Shown: piece after piece, positions 16,604 through 26,101 of the stretch
Numbering within the stretch: position 1 is the first letter of the stretch
Layout of the letters: every line of letters starts with the position of its first letter
Assembly: GCF_900142825.1 (NCBI RefSeq)
Contig: NZ_FRCH01000001.1
Span: 682,001 to 746,000, forward strand
Origin: Rhodanobacter sp. OK091
GTDB lineage: Bacteria > Pseudomonadota > Gammaproteobacteria > Xanthomonadales > Rhodanobacteraceae
DNA length: 64,000 bases
Direction: 5' to 3'
Made by a program: the position numbers and the translations under genes
The notes under the pieces: generated by a model
The model's input: the letters and a program-made list of their open reading frames with translations, nothing else
Database searches by the model: none
Told to the model about the DNA's origin: nothing

Positions 16604-16992
16604 GAGCCGCGCTTCCAGCGGGCCAGCAGCTCGCCGAACGCCGGTATCGGCGCCGCGGCAGGCTGTTCCGCGGCAGCCGTTTCGACCAGCGCGCCATCGT
16701 AGACGTGCAGTGTGCGCATGCCGCCAGGGCCCATGCCGATCAGCAGGCGCTTGCCGTCGGCGTCCAGCAGCAGCAGACGATCGCGCGCGCCTACCGCAAA
16801 TGTTTCCACGCAGCGGATGCGCCGCCCGGCTGCGCCAGGGCGCCGCTGCATGCGGCGAGTCAGCCAGCCGGCCGCCAGGATCAGGCCGATGATGCCGACC
16901 AGACTCAACACGACGCGCACCAGTTCGCCGGCCGCGTTGAACTCCGGCGCGGCCGCGGGCGCCGCGGCGAGCATGAAGGCCAGGGTGACCAT
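16600..16992 (-). CDS. fliO: Flagellar export assembly protein FliO
   Basis: FliO, 130 residues, helps assemble the FliP ring. One membrane helix ([22 protein letters not shown]) follows a short Ala-rich N-terminus. The small cytoplasmic beta domain contains [29 protein letters not shown], the usual FliO pattern. It overlaps fliN by one base (TGATG) and fliP by four. Confidence 0.9.
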   Translation of the reverse strand: MVTLAFMLAAAPAAAPEFNAAGELVRVVLSLVGIIGLILAAGWLTRRMQRRPGAAGRRIRCVETFAVGARDRLLLLDADGKRLLIGMGPGGMRTLHVYDGALVETAAAEQPAAAPIPAFGELLARWKRGS

Positions 16993-17339
16993 CAGCGCAG
17001 CTTTCGCACACGTTCGGCCGGGCTGATCACGTCGGTCAGGCGGATGCCGAACTTCTCGTTGATCACCACCACTTCGCCATGCGCGACGAGCGTGCCGTTG
17101 ACGAACACATCCAGCGGCTCGCCGGCGGCGCGATCCAGCTCCACCACCGAACCCTGGTTCAGCTGCAGCAGATTGCGGATGCTGATGCGGGTACGCCCGA
17201 CCTCCATCGCCAGCGTCACCGGCACATCGAGGATCATGTCGAGGTTGACGTCACCGGCGTCCGCGACGGCACCATGCAGCGGGTCGAATTGAACGCGTTC
17301 GCCGGCGTCGGCGAAGGCACCATCAGTGGACTGGCTCAT
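16992..17339 (-). CDS. fliN: C-ring protein FliN
   Basis: FliN, 115 residues, completes the flagellar C-ring with FliM and FliG. The SpoA domain is plain: [71 protein letters not shown] is the standard FliN sequence in continuous form, noted here in its conserved parts only. The N-terminal 30 residues are variable. It overlaps fliM by 4 nt (ATGA), with the pair translationally coupled. Confidence 0.96.
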   Translation of the reverse strand: MSQSTDGAFADAGERVQFDPLHGAVADAGDVNLDMILDVPVTLAMEVGRTRISIRNLLQLNQGSVVELDRAAGEPLDVFVNGTLVAHGEVVVINEKFGIRLTDVISPAERVRKLR

Positions 17340-18352
17340 ACGGGACTCTTCTCTCTGGAATGGTCGCCAGCCGTGCGCCTTTCGCGCCGGCCAGCCTGGA
17401 CATGGAAACGTACGGCGTTGCGGCCGTTGGACTGGCCGTAGCGGCCGCGAAATACAGGTACATCCTCGGCGTAGACGGTGGCCAGCTCGGGCAGCTGAAC
17501 CGGAATCACGTCGCCCGGGCGCAGATGCAGGAACTCGCCGAGACTCAGTTGCTTCTCCAGCAGCAGCGAGCTCAGGCCCACTTCTGCATCGAGCACTTCT
17601 TCATGCAGCATCTCGGCCCAGCGGTCGTCGCGGTCGACGCGGTCGCTCTGCACGCCGGCGTCGAGCAGGTTGCGGATCGGCTCGACCATCGCGTACGGCA
17701 AGGTCAGGTTGATGTCGCCGCCGCCGCCGTCGAGCTCGACATGGAAGCGCGAGACCACCACCGTCTCGGTCGGGCTGACGATGTTGGCGAACTGCGGGTT
17801 GATTTCCGAACTCAGGTATTCGAACTGCAGGTCCAGCACCGGCGCCCATGCCTCGGACATCGCGCCGAACAGTGCATCCAGCATGATCTGGATCACCCGG
17901 TTCTCGGTGGCGGTGAAATCACGGCCCTCGATACGCGCGTGGAAGCGGCCATCGCCGCCGAAGAAGTTGTCGATCACGGTAAACACCAGGCGCGGCTCGA
18001 ACAGCACCAGCGCGGTGCCGCGCAGCGGCTTGATGCGCACCAGGTTGAGGTTGCTGGGCACCGCCAGGCCATGCACGTACTCGGCAAACTTCACCATCTT
18101 CACGCCAAGCACGGAGACCTCGCAGGTCTTGCGCAGCACGCTGAAGATGGCCGTGCGGAAGAATCGTGCGAAGCGGTCGTTGACCATTTCCAGCGTGGGC
18201 AGCCGGCCGCGCACGATGCGGTCCTGCTGGGTGAAGTCGTAGGAGATCACCGCATCGGCGGGCAACGGCTCGTCGTTGCCGGTGCTCACCGAGCCGCCGG
18301 CGACGCCATCGAGCAGTGCGTCGATCTCGTCCTGGGAAAGCAGGTCGCTCAT
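17336..18352 (-). CDS. fliM: C-ring switch protein FliM
   Basis: FliM, 338 residues, receives CheY-P and transmits the switch to FliG. The N-terminal CheY-binding peptide is MSDLLSQDEIDALLDGV. The middle domain contains LPTLEMVNDRFARFFRTAIF and ALVLFEPRLVFTVIDNFFGGDGRF (GGXG loop). The C-terminal SpoA domain contains LGEFLHLRPGDVIPVQLPE. A 40-residue basic tail rich in Arg ends the protein. It starts 16 nt after fliL. Confidence 0.96.
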   Translation of the reverse strand: MSDLLSQDEIDALLDGVAGGSVSTGNDEPLPADAVISYDFTQQDRIVRGRLPTLEMVNDRFARFFRTAIFSVLRKTCEVSVLGVKMVKFAEYVHGLAVPSNLNLVRIKPLRGTALVLFEPRLVFTVIDNFFGGDGRFHARIEGRDFTATENRVIQIMLDALFGAMSEAWAPVLDLQFEYLSSEINPQFANIVSPTETVVVSRFHVELDGGGGDINLTLPYAMVEPIRNLLDAGVQSDRVDRDDRWAEMLHEEVLDAEVGLSSLLLEKQLSLGEFLHLRPGDVIPVQLPELATVYAEDVPVFRGRYGQSNGRNAVRFHVQAGRRERRTAGDHSREKSPV

Positions 18353-18368
18353 GGGCGCGGCTTCCTCA

Positions 18369-18866
18369 TCACTGCATCACGAAACTGGTGAAATACAGCG
18401 CATCGATGCCGGGGCGGCCGAGCCGTGCCTGGACAATCTTGCGCACCGTGGCAAGCGCCTGCTCCTGCAGTTTCTGGCGGCCGGCGGCGTCGCTGATGAT
18501 CGAGAATTTCTGGTTGCTGAACAGCGCCACCAGACCGTCGCGCAACACCGGATCGGCGCCCTTGGCCACGTTGATCGCATCGGGGTCGTGCGACATCAAA
18601 GTGACCCCGACCTGCAGATAGCGCAGCGATTCGTCGTCGCGAAAATTCACCACGAAGGCGGGTTCGAGCGGCAGATAGAGTTCGGCCTTGCTGATGTCTA
18701 CAGCGGCAGCCTTAGTATTGCCGGCGTGCGCGGTCCGATGTGACTGCCACAGATACCCGCCCGCACCCAGCGCCAACAACGCCACCACGCCGATCACCAG
18801 CGGCATGCGGCTGCGGCGCTCCACCGGCGCGTCCGATACCACCTCGGGCTGTTCTTCGTCGACCAT
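18369..18866 (-). CDS. fliL: Flagellar basal-body protein FliL
   Basis: FliL, 165 residues, is a stator-associated membrane protein. It has one membrane helix (MPLVIGVVALLALGAGGYLW) and a periplasmic stomatin-like domain with YLPLEPAFVVNFRDDESLRYLQVGVTLM and a terminal ALYFTSFVMQ, both typical of FliL. It is the first gene of the fliLMNOP block and has a sigma-54 promoter about 90 nt upstream. Confidence 0.93.
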   Translation of the reverse strand: MVDEEQPEVVSDAPVERRSRMPLVIGVVALLALGAGGYLWQSHRTAHAGNTKAAAVDISKAELYLPLEPAFVVNFRDDESLRYLQVGVTLMSHDPDAINVAKGADPVLRDGLVALFSNQKFSIISDAAGRQKLQEQALATVRKIVQARLGRPGIDALYFTSFVMQ

Positions 18867-18954
18867 GAAACTTCGTCCTTCATTGATGCGTAAGCGCGTC
18901 TGTCGACGTGCTCAGTTGTTGGGAGGCGCGTCTGATACCGCGCCAAGCAACAAA

Positions 18955-18970
18955 TGCAATCCGCGTGCCA
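18955..18970 (-). promoter_or_regulatory. sigma-54 promoter for fliLMNOP
   Basis: Read on the minus strand the site is TGGCACG-CGGA-TTGCA, a full match to the sigma-54 -24/-12 consensus with correct GG-N10-GC spacing. It lies 89 nt upstream of the fliL start, within the 317-nt gap (18867-19183) that separates fliK from fliL. Nothing else gene-like is seen in that gap. FleQ, encoded at 26102-27526, is the expected activator. Confidence 0.85.
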
Positions 18971-19183
18971 TCGTTGAAATACGTTGCTGCTGCTGGATTT
19001 GCTGCCTTCGCGAGCGCATCGGACGGAAGCTCGCGGCGCTTTCTTGACGCCCGCCGGCGCGCCGTCGCGACGCGATCACGGCGACGCCGGCGAGTGCACG
19101 GATGCGCGCGGGGCATCGGCTTGCGGCTGGCCGTCTGAGAAATTCTTGCGTGGGTGGACCGGCGCGCCATGGCGCCGTAAGGA

Positions 19184-20320
19184 TCAGGCGAACGCGTCGA
19201 GCAGACCGATCTGACCCAGTGCCGTGGTGCCGATGGTGTGGATCTCGCCCGGTTCGTCCAGCGTCGTGCTGCCCGCACCCGCGGCCTGGCCTTGGCGATC
19301 GCCCCTATCGTGCTGGCCGACTTCGGCGTGGCCCAGCGAAAGGCCGTGTTGCGCCAGCATGTGATCGAGCTGCGGCAGGCTCTGCTGCACCGCCGCCACT
19401 GCGCCGGGATGCTGCGCGCTGAACACCACGTCGACTCTGCCGTGCGTCACGCTGACCTGCACGTCGAGCGAGCCCAGCTCTTCAGGGTGCAACCGGATCC
19501 GCGCCTGCTTGATGTTCTGATTTCCCAGCCAGGCAATCTGCTGGCCCAGATCCTGGGCAAAGCCCTGGCTGCCCACCGGCGATGGCAGGTGCAATACCGG
19601 CGACGTCGCGGGAGCGGCAGGTGCCGGCGGGGCGGACAGCGCTATCGACGACGACGCATCAGTCGGAGAGACATCCTTTGCCGTCGTGGCGATCGGCGGC
19701 AGGTCGTTCGCCGCGATCAACATGCCGGGCACCGGATTGGCGGCTGCTGTCGTTGCGCCGGTGGCGTCGCCGAGCAGCAGCATCGCCGTCTGCGCATCCG
19801 TCGCCACGGTTTTGCCGGCCTGCCCGAGCACGTCGGTCGCGCCGACAGCGGCAGCGGCGGGCCGCAACGCGCCCGCGCCGATCAGGGCCAGCATGGCGCC
19901 GGCCAGCGCGGAAGCGGCATGGCCGTCCACTTCGGCGGTGTCGCTCGGCGCCTTTGCGTCCGCCGCACCGGCTTCGGCAACCTCGGCTACCTGCGCCATG
20001 GGCAACGCCGACGCGGTCGGCGCGGCTGCCGGCACGGTCGCCGGCGTTTTTGCCAAGGCTACCGTCGACGAGTCCTGCGGATCGGTCGACGACGATGCGT
20101 CTGTTCGATGGTTATTCGGTGTGTGCGGTTTCGAACCGGGCGCGCGAGCGTTCGACCCGGTCGAGGCGGGCTCGGAATCGCGCGGTGCGGTGCGCTGCCT
20201 GGCGGCATGCAGCTGGCGATCGAAATGCGCCGGCGCGGCCGGGTTTTGCGCACCGCCGGCGGGCGTGCTGCGCGGAGGCGGCACAGAGGCAGGGGTGGAA
20301 CCAACGGCGTGGGCGGTCAT
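19184..20320 (-). CDS. fliK: Flagellar hook-length control protein FliK
   Basis: FliK, 378 residues, is the molecular ruler for the hook. The N-terminal 200 residues are low-complexity Ala/Pro/Thr, as usual. The C-terminal Flg_hook domain has the strong signature QARIRLHPEELGSLDVQVSV, then HGRVDVVFSAQHPGAVAAVQQSLPQLDHMLAQHGLSL. It is the last gene of the fliEFGHIJK group, 56 nt after fliJ, and it is followed by the gap with the fliL promoter. A second FliK-family protein is encoded at 589-1731. Confidence 0.92.
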   Translation of the reverse strand: MTAHAVGSTPASVPPPRSTPAGGAQNPAAPAHFDRQLHAARQRTAPRDSEPASTGSNARAPGSKPHTPNNHRTDASSSTDPQDSSTVALAKTPATVPAAAPTASALPMAQVAEVAEAGAADAKAPSDTAEVDGHAASALAGAMLALIGAGALRPAAAAVGATDVLGQAGKTVATDAQTAMLLLGDATGATTAAANPVPGMLIAANDLPPIATTAKDVSPTDASSSIALSAPPAPAAPATSPVLHLPSPVGSQGFAQDLGQQIAWLGNQNIKQARIRLHPEELGSLDVQVSVTHGRVDVVFSAQHPGAVAAVQQSLPQLDHMLAQHGLSLGHAEVGQHDRGDRQGQAAGAGSTTLDEPGEIHTIGTTALGQIGLLDAFA

Positions 20321-20376
20321 GACGTGGTCGCTCCTTCAATGTATGGATGGGCGGCGTAGCAGCCGGCGCGAGGCAT

Positions 20377-20802
20377 TCATCGCAACCGCCGGTGCTGCAT
20401 GCGCTCGTCGACTTCGGCCTGTTCGTGCCGGTCTTCGGCACGGCGCTCGTGTTCGAGGTGTTGCGCGACGACGCTGTCGAGCGCGCTCTCGCGCGCATGG
20501 GAGCGCTTCCACTGATCCCGCACCTGTTCCAGCTGACGGGCCTGGCGGACGATCTCGGCAGTCTGCTGCACGATGGCCTGATCGATCCGTTCGATGAAGG
20601 TCTGCCGGTTGAGCAGCGCCGCCACGCTCAGGGCTCCCGCACCGCTTGTCGCGTACTCCTGCCGATAACGGCGCAACTCGCTCAGCTGGTGCTCGGCCTT
20701 GGCCAACAGCTGCTGCTGCGTGGCCAGCTTCAACAAGGCTTCCTCGCTGCGCTGGCGCGCCTGCTCCACCGCCGGTTGCAATTGCCTGGCGCGCGAATTC
20801 AT
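20377..20802 (-). CDS. fliJ: Flagellar export protein FliJ
   Basis: FliJ, 141 residues, is a coiled-coil stalk protein of the export ATPase. It is almost all charged helix: [36 protein letters not shown], then [31 protein letters not shown]. The start ATG 20802 overlaps the fliI stop (ATGA). Its identity rests on position, length and coiled-coil pattern rather than on a catalytic motif. Confidence 0.9.
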   Translation of the reverse strand: MNSRARQLQPAVEQARQRSEEALLKLATQQQLLAKAEHQLSELRRYRQEYATSGAGALSVAALLNRQTFIERIDQAIVQQTAEIVRQARQLEQVRDQWKRSHARESALDSVVAQHLEHERRAEDRHEQAEVDERMQHRRLR

Positions 20803-22166
20803 CCGGCCACCTGCCCGGCCAGTTCGGCCAGATGGGCGATCGCCACCTCGAGCGTCATCGGTTCGTCCACTTCCTGCAGCAGGAACGCGCGCAGCTGCGG
20901 CCACATCTCGATCGCCTGATCCACCTGCGGATCGGAGCCTTTCTGGTACGCGCCCACCGCGATCAGGTCGCGCTGCTGGCGATACGCCGAATAGACCTGG
21001 CGAAAACGTTGCGCGGAACGCAGATGCTCGCGCGTCACTACCGCCGGCATCACGCGGCTGATCGACGCCTCGATGTCGATGGCCGGGTAATGGCCGGCCT
21101 CGGCCAGATCGCGCGACAACACGATATGGCCGTCCAGAATCGCCCGTGCCGCATCGGCGATCGGGTCGTGGCGATAATCGTCGCCTTCGGTCAGCACGGT
21201 GTAGAACGCGGTGATCGAACCGCGTCCCTCGGCATCGTTGCCGGCGCGCTCGACCAGTGCCGGCATCATCGCGAATACCGACGGCGGATAGCCCTTGGTC
21301 GCCGGCGGCTCACCGATCGCCAGCGCGATCTCGCGCTGCGCCTGGGCGTATCGGGTCAGCGAATCCATCAGCAGCAGCACACGCTGTCCGCGATCGCGAA
21401 ACCACTCGGCGATGGCGGTGGCGTATTGCGCACCGCGCAGTCGCTTGAGCGGCGGCGCATCGGCCGGTGCGGCAACGATCACCGCGCGCCGGCGGCCCTC
21501 CTCGCCCAACGTGTGTTCGACAAATTCCTTCACTTCGCGGCCGCGCTCGCCGATCAATCCGACCACCACCACGTCGGCGTTGGTATAGCGGGTCATCATG
21601 CCCAGCAAGGTCGACTTGCCGACGCCGGAACCGGCGAACAGGCCCAGTCGCTGGCCGCGTCCCACGGTGAGCAGTGCATTGATCGCGCGCACGCCGACAT
21701 CCAGCGGCGCGTCGATCGGCTTGCGTGCCATCGGGTTGATCGGCTCGCGCTTGAGCGCGGCATGCTCGTCCGAATCCAGCGGGCCCAGCCCATCCAGCGG
21801 CACGCCATCGGCGCCGATCACCCGGCCCAGCAAGCCCATGCCGACCGGCAGGCCGCCGCTGTGCACGCACGGGCGAACCCGTGCATTGGGCAGCACGCCA
21901 TGCATGTCGCCCACCGGCATCAGCAGCAGGCGTTCGTCGGCAAAGCCGACTACTTCGGTTTCGAGTTTTGCGCCGTCAGCCGTATCGACCAGGCAACGCG
22001 CGCCGAGTGCGGCCTCGCAGCCTTCGGCTTCCAGGGTCAGGCCGACCACGCGGCGCAGGCTCCCCTCCACCGTCAGCGTGCGCGCCACCTCGGCCCGCGC
22101 ACTGCGCCGTGCCAGCTGCTGCTGCCAACGCGCCTGCCGTGCGGCAAGAGTCGCCTCGGCGGTCAT
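20799..22166 (-). CDS. fliI: Flagellar export ATPase FliI
   Basis: FliI, 455 residues, is the F1-beta-like ATPase that unfolds export substrates. Walker A is [17 protein letters not shown]; Walker B and neighbours read [23 protein letters not shown]; the segment [15 protein letters not shown] and [23 protein letters not shown] follow. The start ATG 22166 is 37 nt after the fliH stop; longer N-terminal extension is prevented by that stop region lacking a start. It lies between fliH and fliJ as usual. Confidence 0.96.
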   Translation of the reverse strand: MTAEATLAARQARWQQQLARRSARAEVARTLTVEGSLRRVVGLTLEAEGCEAALGARCLVDTADGAKLETEVVGFADERLLLMPVGDMHGVLPNARVRPCVHSGGLPVGMGLLGRVIGADGVPLDGLGPLDSDEHAALKREPINPMARKPIDAPLDVGVRAINALLTVGRGQRLGLFAGSGVGKSTLLGMMTRYTNADVVVVGLIGERGREVKEFVEHTLGEEGRRRAVIVAAPADAPPLKRLRGAQYATAIAEWFRDRGQRVLLLMDSLTRYAQAQREIALAIGEPPATKGYPPSVFAMMPALVERAGNDAEGRGSITAFYTVLTEGDDYRHDPIADAARAILDGHIVLSRDLAEAGHYPAIDIEASISRVMPAVVTREHLRSAQRFRQVYSAYRQQRDLIAVGAYQKGSDPQVDQAIEMWPQLRAFLLQEVDEPMTLEVAIAHLAELAGQVAG

Positions 22167-22203
22167 GCGCCACAGTCCGGTCGGGAAATGCGCGGGGTGT
22201 TGT

Positions 22204-22827
22204 TCATTCGTCGGATCCGCCGGCGTCGTCGCCGAGCACGGCATCGATGATCGCGGCCAGGCGGGTTTCCACCCGTCCATCGAGCCGCGAACGCGCGCTT
22301 TCCAGTTGGCAATCGCCGCGTGCCAGCGCGGGGTCGGCCAGCAGCTGCCAATGACTTTCCGCCGCGCCGAGTTCCTGCAACAAGGCCAGGTCATCCGGAT
22401 GCACATGCACGCGCAGCTCGCGAGTGGCCGCGGGCAGCGCGCTGGCCGCCTGGCGTACGGCGTTCGCGATCAGTCCCGGCGCCAGCTTCAGCTCGTGCAC
22501 GATCACCCGGCTGGCCACGATGGTCGCCAGCCGGGCCAGCTCCTGTCCGGTCTGTTCGTCGAGTATCTGCAGCGGCCGCGCGGCGGCCTCGTACAACGCA
22601 TCGAGCTGGGCCATGCGCTGGCGCAACTGCACTTGCGCTGCGGCCATGCCCTCGGCCTGGCCGGCGGCATAGCCTTCGTCGCGCGCCTGCTGTTCCAGCG
22701 CGGCCAGTTCGTGCACGGTGGGTGGAGGCGGCGTATTGGCCGCTTTCGGTGCGATCGACTGGGTGCCCACGTTGGGCAGCTCCCAGCGCTGGAAATCCTG
22801 TGCCAAGGTGTGGCTCGCGGCAGCCAT
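22204..22827 (-). CDS. fliH: Flagellar export ATPase regulator FliH
   Basis: FliH, 207 residues, is the peripheral stalk that holds FliI at the C-ring. The central region is a Gly/Ala-rich coiled coil with GxxxG-like spacing, [18 protein letters not shown]. The C-terminal domain shows [20 protein letters not shown] and [12 protein letters not shown], the standard FliH/YscL pattern. It overlaps the end of fliG by one base. Confidence 0.93.
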   Translation of the reverse strand: MAAASHTLAQDFQRWELPNVGTQSIAPKAANTPPPPTVHELAALEQQARDEGYAAGQAEGMAAAQVQLRQRMAQLDALYEAAARPLQILDEQTGQELARLATIVASRVIVHELKLAPGLIANAVRQAASALPAATRELRVHVHPDDLALLQELGAAESHWQLLADPALARGDCQLESARSRLDGRVETRLAAIIDAVLGDDAGGSDE

Positions 22828-23843
22828 CAGACGAACTCATCCCCGCCGCTGGCGAGGCTGAGCTGGCCGGCGTCGGAAAGTTTGCGGGCGATCGCCAGCA
22901 CCTCTTTCTGAGCGGCGTCGACCTCGCTCAGACGTACCGGCCCCTTCACTTCGAGATCGTCGCGCATCATGTCGGCGGCACGCTTGGACATGTTGGCGAA
23001 AATCTTTTCGCGGATCTCCGGCTCGGCGCCCTTCAGCGCCGTGATCAAGGTGCCCGAAGGCACTTCGCGCAGCAGCGTCTGCATGCCGCGGTCGTCCAGT
23101 TCGGCCAGGTCCTCGAACACGAACATCAGGTCCTCGATGCGCCCGCCCAAGGCATCGTCGTGACTGCGGATGGCGGTCATCAGCTCGGCTTCGCGGCTGC
23201 CTTCCATCGCGTTGAGGATGTCCGCGGCGGCCTTCAGGCCACCCACGTTGGCGGATTTGAGTTTCTTGTTGTTGCCCGAGAACTGGCGTTCCATGATTTC
23301 GTCCAGTTCGTTCAGCGCATGCGGCTGCACGCCGTCCAGCGTGGCGATGCGCATCACCGCATCGGAGCGCACGCGGGGCGGCAGGTAGCCGATCACCTCG
23401 GCCGCCTGGTCGGGCTCGAGGTGCGCCAGCACCAGCGCGATGATCTGCGGGTGTTCCTGGTTGATCATCTCGGCGATGGCGCGGCTCTCCATCCACTTCA
23501 GCGATTCCAGTCCCTTGCTGCTGCGCCCCAGCAGGATGCGGTCGATCAGGCCGCCGGCCTTGTTCTCGCCCAGCGCGTTGACCAGGATCTTGCGGATGTA
23601 TTCCTCGGTGCCGACACCGAGCGAGGTCTGCCGACCCATGTCTTCGTTGAGCTTCTCCAGCGCGTGTTCGACGTGTTCTCGCGACACGCTGGAGAGAGCG
23701 GCCATCGCGGTGCCGACGGCCTGAACATCGCGTGCGCTGAGATGCTTCAGCACCTCGGCGGCGTCTTGCTCGCCCAGCGTGAGCAACAGGATCGCTGCGC
23801 GTTGTGCGCCGTTGATGGGCGCGTCGGACCGGTTAGTTGCCAT
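22827..23843 (-). CDS. fliG: C-ring torque protein FliG
   Basis: FliG, 338 residues, generates torque by contact with the stator. The N-terminal domain begins NGAQRAAILLLTLGEQDAAEVLKHL. The middle EHPQIIALVLAHLEPDQAAEVI is the EHPQ motif that contacts FliM. The C-terminal torque helix includes FEDLAELDDRGMQTLLREV, with charged residues KGAEPEIREKIFANMSKRA. It overlaps the end of fliF by 11 nt. Confidence 0.97.
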   Translation of the reverse strand: MATNRSDAPINGAQRAAILLLTLGEQDAAEVLKHLSARDVQAVGTAMAALSSVSREHVEHALEKLNEDMGRQTSLGVGTEEYIRKILVNALGENKAGGLIDRILLGRSSKGLESLKWMESRAIAEMINQEHPQIIALVLAHLEPDQAAEVIGYLPPRVRSDAVMRIATLDGVQPHALNELDEIMERQFSGNNKKLKSANVGGLKAAADILNAMEGSREAELMTAIRSHDDALGGRIEDLMFVFEDLAELDDRGMQTLLREVPSGTLITALKGAEPEIREKIFANMSKRAADMMRDDLEVKGPVRLSEVDAAQKEVLAIARKLSDAGQLSLASGGDEFV

Positions 23844-25542
23844 CTTCGCTCACCCAGTTCTTCACGACCTGTGCCACCTGTTTGGAGTTTTCGCCCACCA
23901 TCCGCCGGGCCTGGCCGATGCGTTGCTCGTACGCGAGCGTCGGCACGGCGCCGGCGAGCCGGGCCGGTTCGTTGGCGGCGGGTTCGTCATCGACTCTCAC
24001 CGAGATCTTCGGCATCGGCGTGGGCAATGCACGCGCGGTTTCGCCCCGCGCCAGTCCCTTCAGCAGCGGACGCAGCAGGCCGAACGCCACCAGCAGCGCA
24101 ATCAGCACACCGAGACCTTGCTTGATCAGATCCATCGCGCCGGGCCGATCCCACAGCGGCGTCTCCGGCAACGCATCGGGTACGGCGCCGTGATGGAAAG
24201 CCTGATTCACCACGCTGACGCTGTCGCCGCGGTCGGCATTGAAACCCACAGCGTTCTTGGTCAGCTCGGTCAGCCGCTGCAACTCCTGCGCACTGAACGG
24301 CACCGCCTTGTTCTCGGTCGCCGTCGACGAGCTGCCGGCCGGTGCGGCGGCGGGATTGACCAGTTTGTCGTCCAGCACGACCGCCACAGTGAGGCGGGCC
24401 AGCCGGCCGGCCGGATCGCTGACATGGCTGATGGTGCGATCAAGCTCGTAATTGCGTGTGGCGCTGCTGGAGCTGTCACCCGAATTGGTCGTGCCGGTGG
24501 CGGCCGTGCCGCTGGTTGCCGTCGCCTTGCCGGCGTCGGGCTTGGCTGCCGTCGGCTGCGCCACCAGGGAAGGCGGCTGGTTGCTCAGTGCGCCGGGCAC
24601 GCCGCCGACAGCGGCCGCGCCGCCGCCGTGCTGATCGCTGCTGGTCTGCTCGCTGCGCAGCGAAGGATGATCGTGGCCGAAGGTCTCGGTGGCTTTCTCG
24701 CTCTGGCTGAAATCCAGATCCGCATATACCTGCGCGCGCACCCTGCCGGGACCGACCAGCGGCGTCAGCAGGTCTTCGATGCGCTGGGCATAGGTGTTCT
24801 CGATCCGCGTTGTCATGCGCAGGCGGTTGTCGTCCACCGCGCCCGGGCTGTCCGGATCGCTGGTGAGCAACTGGCCTTGCTGGTCGATCACGGAAACCTG
24901 GCGCGCGTCCAGGTCCGGCACGCTGGCGGACACCAGATGCACGATCGCCGCCACCTGGCCCGCATCGAGCTGGCGTCCCGGATACAGCGTGACCAGTACC
25001 GATGCGCTGGCCTCGCGGTTGTCGCGGACGAAGGCCGACGGCTTGGGCAATGCCAGATGCACTCGTGCGGCGCGCACCGATTGCAGCCCACCGATGGTAG
25101 TTCCCAGGTCGGTTTCGAGCAGCTGCTGATAGCGCGTGCGCTCGGCCAGATCGCTCATGCCGAACGGTGAATCGGCGGCTGGCAGCGTACTGCTGGCGGC
25201 ACTGCCCTGGGGCAGTCCCTTGGCGGCCAGCTTCAGCCGCAGTGCTGCCAGGTCTGCGGCCGGCGCCATGATCGACGAGCCGTCGGCACTCAATTGGTAA
25301 GCGGTGTTGGTGGCCTGCAGCTCCTGCGCGATGGCCGCGGCATCCTTCTGTTCCAGGCCGGAATACAGCAGACCGTAGTTCGGTCCGCGCGACCACAGCA
25401 CCACGGCCACACCTAGCGCCACTGCCGCGGCTATCGCCACCAGCAGCACGAGCTGGCGCATCGCCGGATTGCGGGCGATCTGCTTGAAGGGATCCAGGCG
25501 CGAACCGTTGTTGCCGGTCGTCGCGATGGCGTTGTCTGCCAT
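23833..25542 (-). CDS. fliF: MS-ring protein FliF
   Basis: FliF, 569 residues, builds the MS-ring in the inner membrane. Two membrane helices lie at about 29-49 (LVLLVAIAAAVALGVAVVLW) and 440-460 (GLGVLIALLVAFGLLRPLL). Ring-building motifs between them include YGLLYSGLEQKDAAAIAQELQA, GSSIMAPAADLAALRLKLAAKGLPQG and ESVRAARVHLALPKPSAFV. The C-terminal tail, QVVKNWVSEDGN, is the FliG-binding peptide. It starts 46 nt after fliE. Confidence 0.96.
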   Translation of the reverse strand: MADNAIATTGNNGSRLDPFKQIARNPAMRQLVLLVAIAAAVALGVAVVLWSRGPNYGLLYSGLEQKDAAAIAQELQATNTAYQLSADGSSIMAPAADLAALRLKLAAKGLPQGSAASSTLPAADSPFGMSDLAERTRYQQLLETDLGTTIGGLQSVRAARVHLALPKPSAFVRDNREASASVLVTLYPGRQLDAGQVAAIVHLVSASVPDLDARQVSVIDQQGQLLTSDPDSPGAVDDNRLRMTTRIENTYAQRIEDLLTPLVGPGRVRAQVYADLDFSQSEKATETFGHDHPSLRSEQTSSDQHGGGAAAVGGVPGALSNQPPSLVAQPTAAKPDAGKATATSGTAATGTTNSGDSSSSATRNYELDRTISHVSDPAGRLARLTVAVVLDDKLVNPAAAPAGSSSTATENKAVPFSAQELQRLTELTKNAVGFNADRGDSVSVVNQAFHHGAVPDALPETPLWDRPGAMDLIKQGLGVLIALLVAFGLLRPLLKGLARGETARALPTPMPKISVRVDDEPAANEPARLAGAVPTLAYEQRIGQARRMVGENSKQVAQVVKNWVSEDGN

Positions 25543-25588
25543 GGTGCTGCTCGTTTGCTAAGGGCTGAGTCGAGGTCGACGCAAAGCG

Positions 25589-25915
25589 TCAGACCGGCAT
25601 GTTCATGATGTCCTTGTACGCATCGACCAACTTGTTGCGTACCTCGACCATGGTGCGCAGCGAAAGATCGGCCTTCTGTATCGCGATCATCGTGCGGCCG
25701 AGATCCGCACCGGCATCGCCGCGCTCGAAACTCGCGGCCATGTTGCCCGCCTCCATCTGGCTGCGGCCCACGGCGGAAATCGATTGCTTGAGCACGGCAG
25801 AGAAATCCGGCTGCGCGCTGACCGGCGCTGCCTTGAACGCGGTTTCCGGCATGCGCACCTGCGCCGACATCTGGCGCATCTGGGAAAGCAGGTTGTTGAC
25901 GTCGATCGTGCTCAT
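25589..25915 (-). CDS. fliE: Rod/MS-ring adaptor protein FliE
   Basis: FliE, 108 residues, joins the MS-ring to the rod. It is a helical protein with the family end FERGDAGADLGRTMIAIQKADLSLRTMVEVRNKLVDAYKDIMNMPV visible in parts as AIQKADLSLRTMVEVRNKLV and YKDIMNMPV. It is the first gene of the fliEFGHIJK operon and is preceded by a sigma-54 promoter (25968-25983). Confidence 0.96.
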   Translation of the reverse strand: MSTIDVNNLLSQMRQMSAQVRMPETAFKAAPVSAQPDFSAVLKQSISAVGRSQMEAGNMAASFERGDAGADLGRTMIAIQKADLSLRTMVEVRNKLVDAYKDIMNMPV

Positions 25916-25967
25916 GTCGATTGCCTCATGACGGAATCCCGGCGCGTGACGGGTTTACAGTGGTAAA

Positions 25968-25983
25968 AGCACGAGCCGTGCCA
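25968..25983 (-). promoter_or_regulatory. sigma-54 promoter for fliEFGHIJK
   Basis: On the minus strand this is TGGCACG-GCTC-GTGCT, matching the sigma-54 consensus except for one base of the -12 box, with GG-N10-GC spacing intact. It is 53 nt upstream of the fliE ATG, in the 186-nt space downstream of fleQ. Confidence 0.8.
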
Positions 25984-26101
25984 GCGGGATGCGGAGAAAA
26001 ACAACGCGGCAAGACCATGAGCGAGGCGAACCGCGCCGTGCGTATCGCACCACCAGGGATTGCGGCGCCACTGAACCCGCATGTGAAAACTCGCATGTGG
26101 A